Translations under genes and position numbers: made by a program
Shown here: one piece after another, positions 17,924 through 26,626 of the stretch
How the letters are laid out: the number at the start of each line of letters is the position of its first letter
Numbering within the stretch: the stretch's first letter is position 1
The notes under the pieces: model-generated
Told to the model about the DNA's origin: nothing
Seen by the model: only the letters and a program-made list of their open reading frames with translations
Databases searched by the model: none
Assembly: GCA_016785955.1 (NCBI GenBank)
Contig: JAEUWH010000088.1
Location: 1-57,840 of the forward strand
DNA: 57,840 bases
From: Pseudobdellovibrionaceae bacterium
GTDB taxonomy: Bacteria; Bdellovibrionota; Bdellovibrionia; Bdellovibrionales; Bdellovibrionaceae
Direction of reading: 5' to 3'

Positions 17924-19129
17924 TTATTTCCCCGTATATCTCCAAAATTTAGGCAGAAAAAATGCCGTTAAAATTACGGCCGCGAAACAAATCAAACCAC
18001 CCGACCACAAGCTTAAGCTGACACTGTATTTCGAGGCCACCCAACCGGCCCGAGCATTCCCCAATAACGGTCCCGACATATAAGAAATCATTTCAATCCC
18101 GGACAGACGCCCACGCATTTCGTTGGGCACCGTGTGGTTCCAAATAACCTGGCGATAAAGACCACTCAACATATCAGCCGCCCCTGCCAACGCCAGAAAC
18201 AGGAAACATGACCACAATGAATTCGTAAAACCCACCACACAAATAAAAAACGCCCACATCACGGCGGATATCACCACCATCCGTCCATGCACTTTAATTT
18301 TCGCAGTCCAACCGCTGAACACCGTCATGACTAAGGCACCCACCGCCATGGAGGAAAATAAAATGCCCGCGGACTTGGCGCCACCGAAACTCTCAGAAAG
18401 TGCGGGGAACAACGCCACCGGAAAAGCAAAAACCATGGCTACGATATCGATCACGTACGTGCCGATCAGCTCGGGCTTAGAAACCGCAAAACGCAAACCC
18501 TGCTTAACTTGCTCAATTCCATCCACGTCACTTTTTTCCGGTGTCTCGTTAAAACGAATTTTAAATAGAAAATACAATGCGATCATAAACGTAATCACAT
18601 CAAAAAAATAGGCCGCTGAAATACCAAATTGAGCGATGACTAAACCCGCCAGCGATGGGCCCGCAATCGCGCTCACCGAGTAGCGAAAACTGCCCAGCAC
18701 TCCAATCGACGCATAATCTTCGGCACTGACAATTTTTTGCGTCATGGCCTCCATCGCCGGACGATGAAAACCCAAAACCCCTTGCAGGATGGCCACTAAA
18801 ATAAAAATTAAAAGGATAGATGGAGACTCTTGTAACGAATTCAAGGCCAACCCCAGAACCGTCAAACACATGATGACTTCAGAATACAAAATTAAACGTC
18901 GTCGATTCAAACGATCCGCAATGGCTCCACCAATGATCCCGAACACAAGCACCGGAATCAACTGCACGATACCTAAAGCTCCCACGTACCAATTATCTTT
19001 GGTCAAATGGTACACTTGATACGGAACCGCTACGTAACTGATCATACTGCCAAAAAAAGAAACGAACTGACCTAAAAATAAATTTCTAAAGTCAGGATAT
19101 TTTTTCAAAGGGGTCAAGTTAATCAGCAT
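17924..19129 (-). CDS. MFS transporter (EntS/MFS_3-like)
   Basis: A 401-residue integral membrane protein with ~12 predicted helices. The MFS signature between helices 2 and 3 is GGAIADRLNRRRLI, and helix 1 has FLGQFVSFFGSMISYVAVP. The pattern RNLFLGQ ... VPYQVY places it in the MFS_3 group (enterobactin exporter EntS-like), usually drug or siderophore exporters. It is convergent with the ADA-like gene (2-base gap between stops). The substrate cannot be told from sequence. Confidence 0.9.
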   Translation of the reverse strand: MLINLTPLKKYPDFRNLFLGQFVSFFGSMISYVAVPYQVYHLTKDNWYVGALGIVQLIPVLVFGIIGGAIADRLNRRRLILYSEVIMCLTVLGLALNSLQESPSILLIFILVAILQGVLGFHRPAMEAMTQKIVSAEDYASIGVLGSFRYSVSAIAGPSLAGLVIAQFGISAAYFFDVITFMIALYFLFKIRFNETPEKSDVDGIEQVKQGLRFAVSKPELIGTYVIDIVAMVFAFPVALFPALSESFGGAKSAGILFSSMAVGALVMTVFSGWTAKIKVHGRMVVISAVMWAFFICVVGFTNSLWSCFLFLALAGAADMLSGLYRQVIWNHTVPNEMRGRLSGIEMISYMSGPLLGNARAGWVASKYSVSLSLWSGGLICFAAVILTAFFLPKFWRYTGK

Positions 19130-19200
19130 ATATTTTCACGGCGTTGTTACGCCCTACTCGGCTTATTTTAGGTGGGACTTCTTTTTAAGAAATACTTCAT

Positions 19201-19614
19201 TTAAGCGATACTTGAGGCGACCATGACAATGGCCTCGCCTTTCACGCACAGCTCACCCTTCTTTTTAGCAAGTGTTTCGACTGTGGCGATGCCTTTTTCT
19301 TTTCGCATCGCCGTGACGTGAAATTCTAATTCTAATGTATCGTTAATAAAAACAGGTGATAAAAACTTTAAAGTTTGGCTCAGGTATATGCCACCTTCGC
19401 CCATATTTTCATTCAATGCTCGAGAAAACAAAGCGCCCACGATCATACCGTGAGCGATTCTTTGCTTAAAACGAGTTTTTTTTGCGTACTCATCATCCAA
19501 ATGGATAGGATTAAAATCACCACACATATCAGCAAACTTACGAACCATTTGGTCAGTTACTTGAATAGATAAATTGAATTTAAAACCCTTATCAAAATTA
19601 ATATTATGAGCCAT
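19201..19614 (-). CDS. MaoC-like (R)-specific enoyl-CoA hydratase
   Basis: A 137-residue single hot-dog protein of the MaoC/PhaJ type. The hydratase motif is intact: DFNPIHLDDEYAKKTRF with the catalytic Asp and His, then RIAHGMIVGALFS. It hydrates trans-2-enoyl-CoA to (R)-3-hydroxyacyl-CoA. It lies downstream of PIN-PhoH with a 19-base gap. No PHA synthase is nearby, so a role in fatty-acid metabolism rather than polymer storage is equally possible. Confidence 0.88.
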   Translation of the reverse strand: MAHNINFDKGFKFNLSIQVTDQMVRKFADMCGDFNPIHLDDEYAKKTRFKQRIAHGMIVGALFSRALNENMGEGGIYLSQTLKFLSPVFINDTLELEFHVTAMRKEKGIATVETLAKKKGELCVKGEAIVMVASSIA

Positions 19615-19633
19615 CTAAAGTCCCGTCGTTGTA

Positions 19634-20983
19634 TTAGAGAATATTTGCTGCCAATTCTGCTAATTCCGATCTTTCCCCTTTGGTCAACGTCACGTGGGAT
19701 GCAATTGTATGCCCCTTAAAACGCTCGGCCGCGTAGGTCAGACCGCTATTGGCTGAATCGACGTAGGGATTATCGATTTGGTAGACATCTCCAGTCAAGA
19801 CAACTTTTGTTCCGCGCCCTGCCCTAGTCACAATTGTTTTAATCTCGTGTGGAGTCAGATTCTGTGCCTCATCGACAATCAAGTATTGCTTAGGAATACT
19901 TCGCCCGCGTATATAGGTCAATGGCTCGATGTTCAACATCCCTTGATTGATCAATTCTTGCGCACGTCCGGCGGCCTTCTTATCAGCGCCCATTAAAAAC
20001 TCGACGTTATCAAAAATAGGCTGCATCCAAGGATTTAGCTTCTGCTCGATATCACCTGGCAAGTAACCGATGTCTCGGCCCATCGGGAAAATTGGTCGTG
20101 AAACAAGCAAACGCTGAAAACGTCCCTCATCCAATGTCTTATGCAAACCCGCAGCAATTGCCAACAATGTTTTACCCGTTCCAGCTTTACCCACCAACGA
20201 TACAAATAAAATTTCGTCATTTAGCAAGCAGTCCAATGCAAACGCCTGTTCAACGTTACGCGCATGAATCCCCCAAATACTGTCAGACGGAGTCAACAGG
20301 GGCACGATTGCGTTTTCGGCCACTGAAAAACGCCCAACCGCTGAATGGTTTGGGTTAGCAGGGTTTTTTATAATTACATATTGATTGGCGATCAATTTAT
20401 GTTCGGGCAGCTTGATTTTTTTCTCACGATAGAACTGATCGATTTGCTCGGTTGAAAAATCAATTTCTAGATAGCCTTCGTATAAATCAGCGATATCGGC
20501 ATTTGTCGGTTCGTAGTCTTTGGCCGTAATACCGTACACGTCGGCCTTGATACGAAGATTAATATCTTTCGTTATAAGTTCAACTTTGTGACGAGGATGC
20601 TGCTTTTGTAAACCCAACGCCGTCATCAAAATTCGATTATCTGCCTTTTGTTGATCCAGTTCTGTGTTCAGACCCGAGGCCATCAAGTCGATGCTAATAT
20701 ATACAAACGTTTCGCCGTGACCTTCGATCTGCACGCCTTGAGCGAGAGATCCTTTAGCACGAAGAACATCGATAAAACGACTGAACTGACGCGCATTTCG
20801 ACCATTTTCACCTTGGTCTCTTTTAAAGCGATCGATTTCTTCGATCACGGACATAGGGATGTGAATATCTGCCTCACCAAACTTGGTAAGTGCTTGAGAG
20901 TCAAATAGGATGACGTTGGTATCAACTACAATTTTCTTTTTTTCTTTTTTCGGATTTGAATTGCCATTATTATTTTTGCTCAA
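19634..20983 (-). CDS. PhoH family ATPase with N-terminal PIN domain (PhoH2-like)
   Basis: 449 residues. A PIN RNase domain occupies ~15-150, with VVDTNVILFDSQAL and acidic residues in VIEEIDRFKRD. A PhoH P-loop ATPase domain occupies ~235-449, with Walker A GKAGTGKTLL, ARPIFPMGRDIGYLPG-like PhoH motif (here SRPIFPMG) and Walker B YLIVDEAQNLTPHE. PhoH2 proteins couple RNA unwinding with cleavage. It starts with a Lys/Asn-rich tail (MSKNNNGNSNPKKEKKK). It is likely co-transcribed with the MaoC-like gene. Confidence 0.94.
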   Translation of the reverse strand: MSKNNNGNSNPKKEKKKIVVDTNVILFDSQALTKFGEADIHIPMSVIEEIDRFKRDQGENGRNARQFSRFIDVLRAKGSLAQGVQIEGHGETFVYISIDLMASGLNTELDQQKADNRILMTALGLQKQHPRHKVELITKDINLRIKADVYGITAKDYEPTNADIADLYEGYLEIDFSTEQIDQFYREKKIKLPEHKLIANQYVIIKNPANPNHSAVGRFSVAENAIVPLLTPSDSIWGIHARNVEQAFALDCLLNDEILFVSLVGKAGTGKTLLAIAAGLHKTLDEGRFQRLLVSRPIFPMGRDIGYLPGDIEQKLNPWMQPIFDNVEFLMGADKKAAGRAQELINQGMLNIEPLTYIRGRSIPKQYLIVDEAQNLTPHEIKTIVTRAGRGTKVVLTGDVYQIDNPYVDSANSGLTYAAERFKGHTIASHVTLTKGERSELAELAANIL

Positions 20984-21048
20984 AGTGTGTATCCCCTCTT
21001 AGAAGATGATCCTTCTTACTTATAGGATCCATCCAAGAGGAGTTACGA

Positions 21049-21555
21049 TCAAGATATATTTGAGACTTGAATATCACCGTCGTCAGTTTTTAAACTGGCA
21101 CTGACAGTTTCAATGAATTTCACAAAATGATGTAACGCAACGTCATTCAGCGTTCCCTTCATGAAGTGAGTACCGTGGCGGACAACGCCTTCACTGGGAA
21201 CAAATCGAGAGTTTTGAACTTTGACGATAAAGCCAAAATAAGTTTTATAGTTTAAGTAGACTCGCATTGCGACTTCTTCATTTTCTTTGAAAATAGGCTT
21301 TTCAGTATCAATATCAAATGCAATCCCATTATCTGAAATGTCGTACACGGAAACTTTCAATAAGCCTTGATCGGGTAAAATCACAAATGCACCAATGAAT
21401 TCCGTCAAAATCGTTCTTTTAACTTGGCGTCGTTCACTGTTAATCATTTCCTTTCGGACTTCCGTGATATCTAGAACAGGAGCTTTGGTTCGGGCCGAAA
21501 CAGACGCGCGTTTCGTTGATTTAATACGGTTAACGATGTCAATAACTTTTCCCAT
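21049..21555 (-). CDS. PilZ-type domain protein
   Basis: A 168-residue soluble protein. The PilZ c-di-GMP-binding pattern is partly visible: ERRQVKRT (Arg-rich arm, around residue 42) followed ~30 residues later by YDISDNGIAFD (D/N-x-S-x-x-G). The C-terminal part is the usual beta barrel plus helix. The arm reads RRQVKR rather than strict RxxxR, so binding is likely but not certain. It is separated by 65 bases from the PIN-PhoH start and divergent from the TonB-like gene. Confidence 0.8.
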   Translation of the reverse strand: MGKVIDIVNRIKSTKRASVSARTKAPVLDITEVRKEMINSERRQVKRTILTEFIGAFVILPDQGLLKVSVYDISDNGIAFDIDTEKPIFKENEEVAMRVYLNYKTYFGFIVKVQNSRFVPSEGVVRHGTHFMKGTLNDVALHHFVKFIETVSASLKTDDGDIQVSNIS

Positions 21556-21685
21556 GAAATACCCCCATAATAGATCTCATTTTCGCTATAAAATCTTCAT
21601 TTATTGTATCATTCATCGTCATTTTTGTATCAAACTTGAGCCATTTTAGTAGAAAATGGGTCCAATTTGTTTTAGATTGAGACGA

Positions 21686-22597
21686 ATGAGAGCGGACCGA
21701 TACCTGCCCCTAGCCTTAGCTCTGAGCCTGATTGTCCACTTAACGACGGTGGGTATTGTCTGGTTTATACCAGATCGTTTTCTGCATTACTTCAATCCCC
21801 CTCCAGTCAGTCAAATTCAAGTTGAAAAACCATCACTCATTGAAGTCATACTAAAAGACAAAGAACCTACGAAACAAATCGTTCGTCAAGCGGATGCTCC
21901 TGAAAATCTGGTTGATGAAACCAAAACCTACGACCCGACTCGATTTCTTTCCGAAAAAAGACAGCGCGTGCTTTTAGAAACTCAAGCCCGTGAGGTGGGT
22001 AAAACCCAAAATCGCACCGCTAAAATCCCTCGGTATCAACAACAACTTCTGGAAAAAAAAATTCAACAAGAATTACGTTCAATCGCAGATGCAGATGGCG
22101 ATTTTGCTGTGAATACCAACCACAACGACAATCAATATCGACCGGTCGAAATCTTCCCACGAGAACAATACATGCGATCTACGGTGGGTGAATCACTTCC
22201 AAATGATGTTTCTGTCGGCGACTTTACCGCATTAAACACGGACCAATACCAATTCTACACATTCTATGCACGCGTCGAAGACTTAGTGCGCTTTCGTTGG
22301 GAGACACGTATTCGTAATGCCATCGATGACTTTGATCGTCGAAAAATCATCAAAGGTCTCTCGCAAAAAACCTGGATAACTCAAATTGAATTCCTGATCG
22401 ATCCCCAAGGTCATTTAAAAAAAGCCATCCTACTTAAAGAATCTGGCATCCCCCAATTTGATTTATCTTCAGTCAGAGCGTTTGAAGACGCAAAAGTTTT
22501 TCCTAATCCTCCCAAGGAAATGATCCAAAGCGATGGCTATATTCACCTCCGCTATTCATTTCATGTCTATTTTAATCCTAGTTATATAGCACGATAG
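21686..22597 (+). CDS. TonB-like inner-membrane/periplasmic protein
   Basis: About 303 residues from ATG 21686. There is one N-terminal transmembrane segment (LALALSLIVHLTTVGIVWFI), a Pro/charged periplasmic linker and a C-terminal domain with WITQIEFLIDPQGHLKKAIL ... FDLSSVRAFEDAKVFPNPP, the TonB C-terminal pattern (PF03544). It may act as an energy transducer or as a stand-alone TonB-like adaptor; no ExbB/ExbD is adjacent. An upstream ATG at 21656 would add 10 residues (MGPICFRLRR), but the shorter form gives the normal short n-region. Confidence 0.82.
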   Translation: MRADRYLPLALALSLIVHLTTVGIVWFIPDRFLHYFNPPPVSQIQVEKPSLIEVILKDKEPTKQIVRQADAPENLVDETKTYDPTRFLSEKRQRVLLETQAREVGKTQNRTAKIPRYQQQLLEKKIQQELRSIADADGDFAVNTNHNDNQYRPVEIFPREQYMRSTVGESLPNDVSVGDFTALNTDQYQFYTFYARVEDLVRFRWETRIRNAIDDFDRRKIIKGLSQKTWITQIEFLIDPQGHLKKAILLKESGIPQFDLSSVRAFEDAKVFPNPPKEMIQSDGYIHLRYSFHVYFNPSYIAR

Positions 22598-22647
22598 TTG
22601 TCCTAGACCTCTTCGCCCATGCTCCGCCCGCACTGCGGCCAACGTCT

Positions 22648-22671
22648 GACTTTGATCACTGGATCAGAGTC
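22648..22671 (+). other. Hairpin between the TonB-like and barrel genes
   Basis: GACTTTGATC (22648-22657) pairs with GATCAGAGTC (22662-22671), a 10-bp stem with one G-U wobble and an ACTG loop. A CGGGGTTTTT run occurs ~20 bases downstream. It could be an attenuator or terminator with offset T-tract, or an mRNA stability element. Confidence 0.45.
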
Positions 22672-22736
22672 CTAGTTCTGCCTAGACTACCGGGGTTTTT
22701 AAAGACGCTTTCTAAAAAAAATCTTAAACTGGCAAT

Positions 22737-23309
22737 ATGCGTATTCTATTGATTACTCTTTTTCTGAGCCTAAAAAGTTTCGCTTTCTTGACCGAGCTTT
22801 CTGTGTCTTATGCCGCCAAGAAAACATATTTCAACGATCTCAACTACAACACGACAGAGTCGACAACGGGTTCGGTATCTTTCTACTTTATGGAAAAGTT
22901 AGCAGTGGAACTGAGCTACACCGACGCTTCTGTTTTGCGCGAAGAGACCGTGTTTGCAGGCAGCGGTTTTCAGCAACAAACAACCCTGCAAAAAATTACC
23001 GTGATGGGATCCGATTTGATTGTCATGCTTGCCGACCGCAAATCAGTCCTTCAACCTTATATAAAAGGTGGCGCGGCCCAAATACAAAAAAGTCTTTCCA
23101 CTCGTAACTCTGGCGTCATCGTATATGAAGCTCCTTCGATCAATTCGCTGTCGCCCAGCTACGGAGCCGGCCTTAAAATTTCAGTTACCGAAGCATTTGG
23201 CGTTAAGCTCAGTTATGATGCCTGGAGAACCGAATCACGCGATGCCAATGGCAACAAATCTACCGTCGAAGATAATTCAATTCGTGCGGGCATCACATGG
23301 ATACTTTAG
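22737..23309 (+). CDS. Small outer-membrane beta-barrel protein
   Basis: A 190-residue protein with a signal peptide (MRILLITLFLSLKSFA) and ~8 amphipathic strands (ELSVSYAAKKTYF; GSVSFYFMEKLAVELSYT; YIKGGAAQIQ; YGAGLKISVTEAFGVKLSYD; IRAGITWIL). This is an OmpW/opacity-type layout. The downstream aminopeptidase gene starts inside its last codons (13-base overlap), so the two are expressed together. Confidence 0.82.
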   Translation: MRILLITLFLSLKSFAFLTELSVSYAAKKTYFNDLNYNTTESTTGSVSFYFMEKLAVELSYTDASVLREETVFAGSGFQQQTTLQKITVMGSDLIVMLADRKSVLQPYIKGGAAQIQKSLSTRNSGVIVYEAPSINSLSPSYGAGLKISVTEAFGVKLSYDAWRTESRDANGNKSTVEDNSIRAGITWIL

Positions 23310-24367
23310 CTCCACTTAAAGTTATTGCGATCGCAACAGTTTGCCTTGTCACCAGCGCATGTCAGATTGGTTATCTAGCTAAGAGTGCGTACAATCAAAT
23401 AAGTCTATTGAGTCAACGTATACCCATCGAAGACGCTTTGGCTGATCCAAATCTGGATCCAAAAGAAAAACAAAAGTTAGAATTGTCACAAGAGGTCCGT
23501 CAGTTTGCAGAAAACAAACTGAAGTTGAATGTAAAAAAAAATTACTCGACATATGTAAAACTGGATCGCCCTTATGTCAGCTATGTTGTTAGCGCATCAC
23601 CAAAATGGAAGCTAGAGACTTATCTGTGGAACTTTCCTATCGTCGGAAAAATGCCGTATAAAGGCTATTTTTCAGAAGCCGATGCCAAGGACGAAGCCGA
23701 ATCAATGAAGGCTGAAAACTATGATACTTATGTTCGTGGTGTTTCAGCCTATTCAACGCTGGGATGGTTCAAAGATCCTTTGCTTTCTAGCATGCTTCGC
23801 TACAAAGACTATGATCTTGTGAATACAATTATTCACGAATCTGTACACGCCACACTTTTTATTAAAGGCGAGGCGGACTTCAACGAGCGCCTAGCTACAT
23901 TCCTGGGCAACAAAGGTATGGAGATTTTTTATCATCACAAAGAGGGAGACAGTTCGTCTACATTGCTTCAAGCGCGTAACGAGAATACAGACGAAAAATT
24001 TTTTTCCGCATTTATTACCAATGAGATTAAAGAAATGGAGACCTGGTATTTGAATCAGGCCGAGCAAAACGAAGAAAACCGTCAAGCTCGTCTGCAAGAA
24101 ATCAAAACCCGTTTCAAAAACCAGATTAAATCGAAATTACTTACAGAAAGCTACAGGCGATTTGATACAATCGATTTAAATAACGCCAGGTTGATTGTCT
24201 ACAAGACATACTTGCAAGACATGAGCGACTTCGACGAGTTATATTCACTGACCGGAAATGATTTTGAGCATTTTATGACCGCCGTTAAAAAATTGGAAAA
24301 ACATGGCAAACCGTCTCAGGGACTTAAAGATATAATCGCAGAATTAAAAAAGGCAGCAACTCAGTGA
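23297..24367 (+). CDS. Lipoprotein zinc aminopeptidase (PF10023-like)
   Basis: 356 residues. It has a lipobox VTSAC (Cys22). Body motifs are those of the putative aminopeptidase family PF10023: CQIGYLAKSAYNQISLL right after the lipid Cys, AYSTLGWFKDPLLSSML, and a gluzincin site H180-E-S-V-H184 followed by DFNERLATFLG, whose Glu is the third zinc ligand. It is probably anchored in the envelope and trims peptides there. The C-terminal ~120 residues are helical and charged. The next gene starts GTG overlapping its TGA (GTGA), so it forms one translational unit with the transglutaminase-like protein. Confidence 0.9.
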   Translation: MDTLAPLKVIAIATVCLVTSACQIGYLAKSAYNQISLLSQRIPIEDALADPNLDPKEKQKLELSQEVRQFAENKLKLNVKKNYSTYVKLDRPYVSYVVSASPKWKLETYLWNFPIVGKMPYKGYFSEADAKDEAESMKAENYDTYVRGVSAYSTLGWFKDPLLSSMLRYKDYDLVNTIIHESVHATLFIKGEADFNERLATFLGNKGMEIFYHHKEGDSSSTLLQARNENTDEKFFSAFITNEIKEMETWYLNQAEQNEENRQARLQEIKTRFKNQIKSKLLTESYRRFDTIDLNNARLIVYKTYLQDMSDFDELYSLTGNDFEHFMTAVKKLEKHGKPSQGLKDIIAELKKAATQ

Positions 24368-26229
24368 AAAATATAATCACTTTACTTATTTTAGTGTCAC
24401 CGCTTGTTTGGGGCCGACTACAAAAACCGGAAGAAGCTAGTCACCGATTCCTCAAAGTAAATCAATACTACAAAGTAGACAAAACGGGCCAGTATAAAAG
24501 CATCATCGAATTCGACGTGGAAATTTTAAACGAGACCGGCCGTCGAGAATATGGTTTCTACAAGTTCACCTATCCACCCTACTTATCACGTATTACAGAA
24601 ATCGAAGCCAGTACAAAAACCAAAGACAATATATACGAAGTTGAAAAGAAATTTATTGAAGATAAACCTGTCGCTTCGAACAAGGACGGTTTCGACAATG
24701 ACAACCAAGTTTCGATTGCTTTTCCCAATGTACAGGTGGGTTCGATTTTATCTCTTCGTGTATCAATGCAAACCCATACGTTATCTTTAGAAAATTTTTT
24801 TGGAACCATTGAGTATTTTGGTTGGCGAGAAAATTCTTTTCAACAAAACCTATATGTCGAAAGTGAAAAAGAACTTTTTTTTCACATAGTGGATCCACTA
24901 GATTCTTTAGATATGGAGACAAAAAAAGAAAATGGAAAATACTATCTAAATGTCAGTCAGAAAAAGCCAATTTTCATCAATCCCGTTGAGGAAAAGGAAT
25001 CATACCTTACACGTCGCCTCGTTCCTCATGTCGAAGTTTCTACAGAAAAAAACTGGTCTAAACAAATGATGAAACCCATGATCGACAACTACGAAAGTGT
25101 TCTCAGTTCCCCTTTACCAACACTATTAGAAAACATCTATGGTAAAGCCCTCGCGATAAAATCGGATACCGATCGTATTGAATATATCATCGAGCAATTG
25201 CAAACACATATTCGATACTTAGGTGACTGGAGAAGCGTAAAAGGAGCCATGATTCCCAGGGCCCTCGCCGAAGTCGCACGAAGTGGTTATGGAGACTGTA
25301 AAGATTACTCAGCTTCATTGACCGCTATTCTTAGAAAACTAGGATACACCAGTCACGTAGCATGGGTATATCGTGGTGACTCAATTCCCTTCGAAAACCC
25401 GAAACTGCCTAGCCTGCGGGTTCACAATCACGCGATCACATATTTGGAAGTTAAAGGCAAATCCATGTGGTTAGATGCTACAAATAATATGGTTTATATT
25501 GCCGAAACACTGCCCGACATTGCAGGTCGGACAGCCCTAATATTAGATTCAGAACAGCCTCGTGAGGCTGAAATCCCATCATTGGATTACAAAAAAAATA
25601 AATCCTTGATTCAGGTCGACTATTCGAACATCAAAGGTAACTACATCCATGTCAAAACCAAATTAAAACTTTCTGGAATTTCCGCTACCGAATGGACTGG
25701 CGACGAATTACGATCTTCCAAAGAGGCCCTTCAATTTCGTCTACTGGAATGGACTTCAAGTAACGTTAAAACAGTCAGAGATGCTGTTTTTGAGCCTTTT
25801 TCGCTGATTTCAAGAATTAGTCGTGATCTTGAGTTCAACTACGAATTCAAAGAGATCAATCCCCTCTATGAATCTAATGACGGACTGGGTTTCCTTCTTT
25901 GGGAAAACCAGGCGCTTTCACAGATTGCCGAACGCGTGGAAAAACGTTTTTCTGATCTTGGATTGAACTACCCACGTACATCAGAATATAGAATCTCTTT
26001 TAAAAATGCATCCAGCCAAAATGTGTCGAAGCTTAATTGCAGCTTTAAATCAGATTGGGTTGTATTTGACCGAAAAGTCAGCCAGAAATCTAAAAGCATT
26101 CTTATCCATGACACTATTTCCGTCTTAAAAAATCGAGTGCCTCAGGAGGCATTTAATACCCCTCAAATGACTCGTCTACTGAACGATATTCGCAAATGTG
26201 TTATTCACAAGCTGATCGTGCTGAACTAA
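24364..26229 (+). CDS. Secreted DUF3857/transglutaminase-like protein
   Basis: 621 residues with signal peptide (IITLLILVSPLVWG). Residues ~50-230 are a beta-rich DUF3857-type domain. A transglutaminase-like core follows, with C312 in GYGDCKDYSA, His in VHNHAITYLE and Asp in MWLDATNN, so the Cys-His-Asp triad is intact. The C-terminal ~180 residues are a second beta domain. Family members are thiol proteases or amidases, or structural proteins, in the periplasm. The GTG start overlaps the stop of the aminopeptidase gene. The pairing suggests joint peptide or peptidoglycan processing; this is inference. Confidence 0.88.
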   Translation: MKNIITLLILVSPLVWGRLQKPEEASHRFLKVNQYYKVDKTGQYKSIIEFDVEILNETGRREYGFYKFTYPPYLSRITEIEASTKTKDNIYEVEKKFIEDKPVASNKDGFDNDNQVSIAFPNVQVGSILSLRVSMQTHTLSLENFFGTIEYFGWRENSFQQNLYVESEKELFFHIVDPLDSLDMETKKENGKYYLNVSQKKPIFINPVEEKESYLTRRLVPHVEVSTEKNWSKQMMKPMIDNYESVLSSPLPTLLENIYGKALAIKSDTDRIEYIIEQLQTHIRYLGDWRSVKGAMIPRALAEVARSGYGDCKDYSASLTAILRKLGYTSHVAWVYRGDSIPFENPKLPSLRVHNHAITYLEVKGKSMWLDATNNMVYIAETLPDIAGRTALILDSEQPREAEIPSLDYKKNKSLIQVDYSNIKGNYIHVKTKLKLSGISATEWTGDELRSSKEALQFRLLEWTSSNVKTVRDAVFEPFSLISRISRDLEFNYEFKEINPLYESNDGLGFLLWENQALSQIAERVEKRFSDLGLNYPRTSEYRISFKNASSQNVSKLNCSFKSDWVVFDRKVSQKSKSILIHDTISVLKNRVPQEAFNTPQMTRLLNDIRKCVIHKLIVLN

Positions 26230-26310
26230 CTCTCCTAGGCGAGCTTGTAAATATTTCTTCACTGACAATAGATAGTTCATTTATAGAAAATATCGCGCTA
26301 TAGATGGCCC

Positions 26311-26598
26311 ATGAAAATCATTTTATTTATCATGTCTGTCGCTTTGATTTTTGCTTTAGGCATCACTGAGGCCTTGGCACAAACTAACCCTGCCGTTTTC
26401 ACGGACACTGTCGTCAAAATTAAAGAAGACGACGATGGCAAATTGATTGTCTTAAAAAATACGACTCAAGTTTTATATTTAAAATATACGACAACTAATT
26501 TCGATTCTGTTCTTTCAACCTTGAATAATAGCTTAACTTTTAGCTCCACGGTTAAAATCTCTACCGACGGCAAACTGAACGTTCTGAAAGCGGAATAA
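26311..26598 (+). CDS. Small secreted hypothetical protein
   Basis: 95 residues with a signal peptide (LFIMSVALIFALGITEALA). The mature ~70 residues are Thr/Lys/Asp-rich and contain a loose internal repeat: VKIKEDDDGKLIVLKNT near the start and VKISTDGKLNVLKAE at the end, suggesting two similar beta hairpins. No family is recognised. It lies between the transglutaminase-like and L,D-transpeptidase genes on the same strand. Confidence 0.7.
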   Translation: MKIILFIMSVALIFALGITEALAQTNPAVFTDTVVKIKEDDDGKLIVLKNTTQVLYLKYTTTNFDSVLSTLNNSLTFSSTVKISTDGKLNVLKAE

Positions 26599-26626
26599 AC
26601 CACATCATCATCAGCCGGGGGGCTTA

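Noticed and set aside
19634-20983. PIN domain as part of a toxin-antitoxin system
   Set aside because: The PIN domain is fused to PhoH and no antitoxin gene sits upstream; the next gene is MaoC-like.
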